Shown here: positions 62,296-64,000 of the stretch, one piece after another
Layout of the letters: every line of letters starts with the position of its first letter
Numbering within the stretch: position 1 is the stretch's first letter
From: Mammaliicoccus lentus
GTDB taxonomy: Bacteria; Bacillota; Bacilli; Staphylococcales; Staphylococcaceae
Reading direction: 5' to 3'
Length of the DNA stretch: 64,000 nt
Assembly: GCF_002902755.1 (NCBI RefSeq)
Contig: NZ_PPRS01000007.1
Coordinates: 62,001-126,000 of the forward strand
Position numbers and translations under genes: made by a program
Notes under the pieces: model-generated
Database searches by the model: none
What the model was told of the DNA's origin: nothing
What the model saw: the letters and a program-made list of their open reading frames with translations, nothing else

Positions 62296-63555
62296 TTATA
62301 CAAGTAATTTACGAACTTCACTGATGAAATATAAACTACCAGTTATTATAAGCAAATCACCTTGATATGATTCAATGAACTCTCGATAATTTTTAACTTT
62401 CTCTATATGCGAATGCTCAACACTTTCATAAATTGTATCAATTGGTAATGCTTTTGGAAAATCAAATGTTGTAACGAAAAATCGATTCGCTATGTCTTCA
62501 AGACTATTTAACATTTTCCCAATAGGCTTTCCATCAATAGCAGCAAATAACACGTCAATCTTCTTATCTGAGTAATAATGCTGTAATGTTTTTACTAAAG
62601 CATCAATACTTTCTTTATTATGAGCACCGTCTAAAAAGATTAAAGGATTATCATTTACCTTTTCAATTCTTCCATACCACGTTACATTTTCAATTGCGTC
62701 AATCATCTTATTGAAGTCTAACTGGATTAATCCTCTTTGATACATTTCAATCAACGTTGTAATTGCTAGCGCAGCGTTTTCATGTTGATGATTACCTATC
62801 ATTTTTAGTTTGATATTTTCTAATTCATAGTTGTCATAACGATACGTGAATTCTTCGCCTTCTGACACAACATATATATCCCTATCTAATTCCAAACCTT
62901 TATTATGATGATGTTCTACAACTTCTCTAATAAAATTCAAAGCATCTTTAGGTTTGATTGAATATACAAGAGGCACACTAGGCTTGATTACACCTGCTTT
63001 TTCACGTGCAATATCCATGTAAGTCTCGCCTAATATATTAGTATGGTCTAATCCGATGCTTGTTAATACAGTCATAATAGGTTGGAATACATTTGTTGAG
63101 TCGTTTAAAGCACCTAATCCCGCTTCTACTACAACAAAGTTAACTGGTCGAATTGTACCAAAATAAACAAACATAATTAATGTAATAACCTCAAATTCAG
63201 TTGCAGGACCTAGGTCTGTTTCTGCTTCAAGTCTTTCAGTTATAGGTTTGACTATTTGAACTAATTCAACTAGTTCCTCATTTGTAATTGGTTTACCATT
63301 TAAACTTATTCTTTCATTAAAAGTAATGATATAAGGTGAAGTAAAAGTACCGACTTCATATCCATTTGCTATTAGTGCATCACGAATATAACTAACTGTC
63401 GAACCTTTACCATTTGTACCAACTACGTGAATACCTTGTATTTTATCTTCTGGATGATCAAGCTTACTTAACATCCATTTCATTCGTTTTACACCTGGTT
63501 TTATCCCGAATTTAGTGCGTTCATGTATCCAATGTAAACTATCTAAATAATTCAT
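62296..63555 (-). CDS. folC: Bifunctional folylpolyglutamate synthase/dihydrofolate synthase
   Basis: A 419-residue Mur-ligase-like enzyme. The P-loop GTNGKGSTVSYI is near residues 47-58. TSPYIITFNERI follows near residue 77, and LGLDHT-type magnesium-site residues occur in SIGLDHTNILGETY near residue 168. FLDGAHNKESIDA near residue 308 is the second domain motif. It adds glutamate to folates and may also make dihydrofolate. The start is eight bases after the valS stop, so the two are cotranscribed. Confidence 0.95.
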   Translation of the reverse strand: MNYLDSLHWIHERTKFGIKPGVKRMKWMLSKLDHPEDKIQGIHVVGTNGKGSTVSYIRDALIANGYEVGTFTSPYIITFNERISLNGKPITNEELVELVQIVKPITERLEAETDLGPATEFEVITLIMFVYFGTIRPVNFVVVEAGLGALNDSTNVFQPIMTVLTSIGLDHTNILGETYMDIAREKAGVIKPSVPLVYSIKPKDALNFIREVVEHHHNKGLELDRDIYVVSEGEEFTYRYDNYELENIKLKMIGNHQHENAALAITTLIEMYQRGLIQLDFNKMIDAIENVTWYGRIEKVNDNPLIFLDGAHNKESIDALVKTLQHYYSDKKIDVLFAAIDGKPIGKMLNSLEDIANRFFVTTFDFPKALPIDTIYESVEHSHIEKVKNYREFIESYQGDLLIITGSLYFISEVRKLLV

Positions 63556-63563
63556 AAGCCTTC

Positions 63564-64000
63564 CTAGCCTCTCAATTGTTCAATTCTTGCTAAAACACCG
63601 TCATATTTTTCTTGATAAGTTAATTTCTTTTCTTTTTCTTCGTTGATGATTTTTTCAGGTGCTTTTGCAACGAATTTCTCATTGCTTAATTTTTTGTTCA
63701 CACGATCAAGTTCTTTTTGCCATTTGTCTAATTCTTGTTGCAATCTTTCAATTTCTTTATCCATATCAATTAAACCTTCAAGCGGTAATATTACTGTAGC
63801 ACCATACACTACTTCAGTCATCGCTTTTTCAGGAACTTCAATTTTAGTATCAATTATTAACTCACTAGGATTACAGAAACGTTCTAAATAATCCTTATTG
63901 TTTATTAATTGTTCTTGTACTTTTTCATCTTTAGCTTCAATATGAATTGGCACTTCTTTAGACATAGGCGTATTAACTTCTCTACGTGCTTGACGAACTG
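63564..64000 (-). CDS. valS: Valyl-tRNA synthetase, C-terminal part (runs off the window)
   Basis: Only the last 145 codons or so are present. [20 protein letters not shown], the anticodon-domain end, continues past base 64000. The C-terminal coiled coil, with [19 protein letters not shown], is the hallmark ValRS tRNA-binding arm. The gene charges tRNA-Val. valS-folC is the usual order in Firmicutes. The start and the catalytic domain lie outside the window. Confidence 0.95.
   Translation of the reverse strand, partial: VRQARREVNTPMSKEVPIHIEAKDEKVQEQLINNKDYLERFCNPSELIIDTKIEVPEKAMTEVVYGATVILPLEGLIDMDKEIERLQQELDKWQKELDRVNKKLSNEKFVAKAPEKIINEEKEKKLTYQEKYDGVLARIEQLRG

Overview
This 64 kb window is chromosomal DNA of a low-GC Gram-positive coccus of the Staphylococcaceae. 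Nearly everything reads on the minus strand, so gene order below follows transcription, from high to low coordinates. Gene content and synteny are staphylococcal: rplU-prp-rpmA, spo0B-like-obg, ruvAB-queA-tgt-yajC-secDF, recJ-apt-relA-dtd, hisS-aspS, recD2, alaS-ireB-ruvX and mltG. An ABC-F gene of 541 codons matching sal(A) in length and type sits beside the mnmA/cysteine-desulfurase pair, which points to the Staphylococcus (Mammaliicoccus) sciuri group. The species call is an inference.

Layout. 64000-59911: end of valS, folC, a YfcC-family transporter and the prepilin peptidase comC. 59909-51835: radC, split by a Tn554-family transposon of about 7.4 kb. The transposon carries tnpA, tnpB and tnpC plus a cadmium/zinc cargo of cadC, cadA and a frameshifted cadD. 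The insertion separates the HxH of the RadC JAMM motif from its aspartate. 51808-49229: small membrane proteins and mreCD. 49200-45155: L21 leader, rplU, prp, rpmA, a Spo0B-like gene, obg, an ACT-domain gene and ruvA. 45141-36221: ruvB, queA, tgt, yajC, secDF, recJ and apt. 36078-28122: relA, dtd, an amidase, a histidine T-box with hisS-aspS, 6S RNA and tcdA.

27885-22144 is the least uniform stretch. It holds rarA (plus strand), a cymR-like Rrf2 regulator, a V8-type glutamyl endopeptidase, a luciferase-like monooxygenase (plus strand) and the ABC-F gene. The ABC-F gene has a strong promoter and a long leader in which a 24-bp tandem duplication lies inside a small open reading frame. 22084-7365: cysteine desulfurase and mnmA (tRNA thiolation), a TPR protein, recD2, an alanine T-box with alaS, ireB, ruvX, a DUF1292 gene, mltG, the trmR-trhP1-trhP2 set for wobble uridine modification, udk and greA. 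7218-1706: an operon of pxpB, pxpC, a biotin carrier, a biotin carboxylase, pxpA and a divergent Nramp-like membrane protein. It looks like a split urea-carboxylase-like enzyme combined with 5-oxoprolinase parts. 1638-1: mtnN, a 35-residue membrane peptide, yqeG and the start of yqeH.

No rRNA or tRNA genes, CRISPR arrays, prophages or classical insertion sequences were seen. The accessory elements are the cadmium transposon in radC and, by inference, the ABC-F gene. The least explained parts are the ABC-F leader, the biotin/pxp operon with its Nramp-like partner, the cadD frameshift and the Spo0B-like protein in a lineage not known to sporulate.
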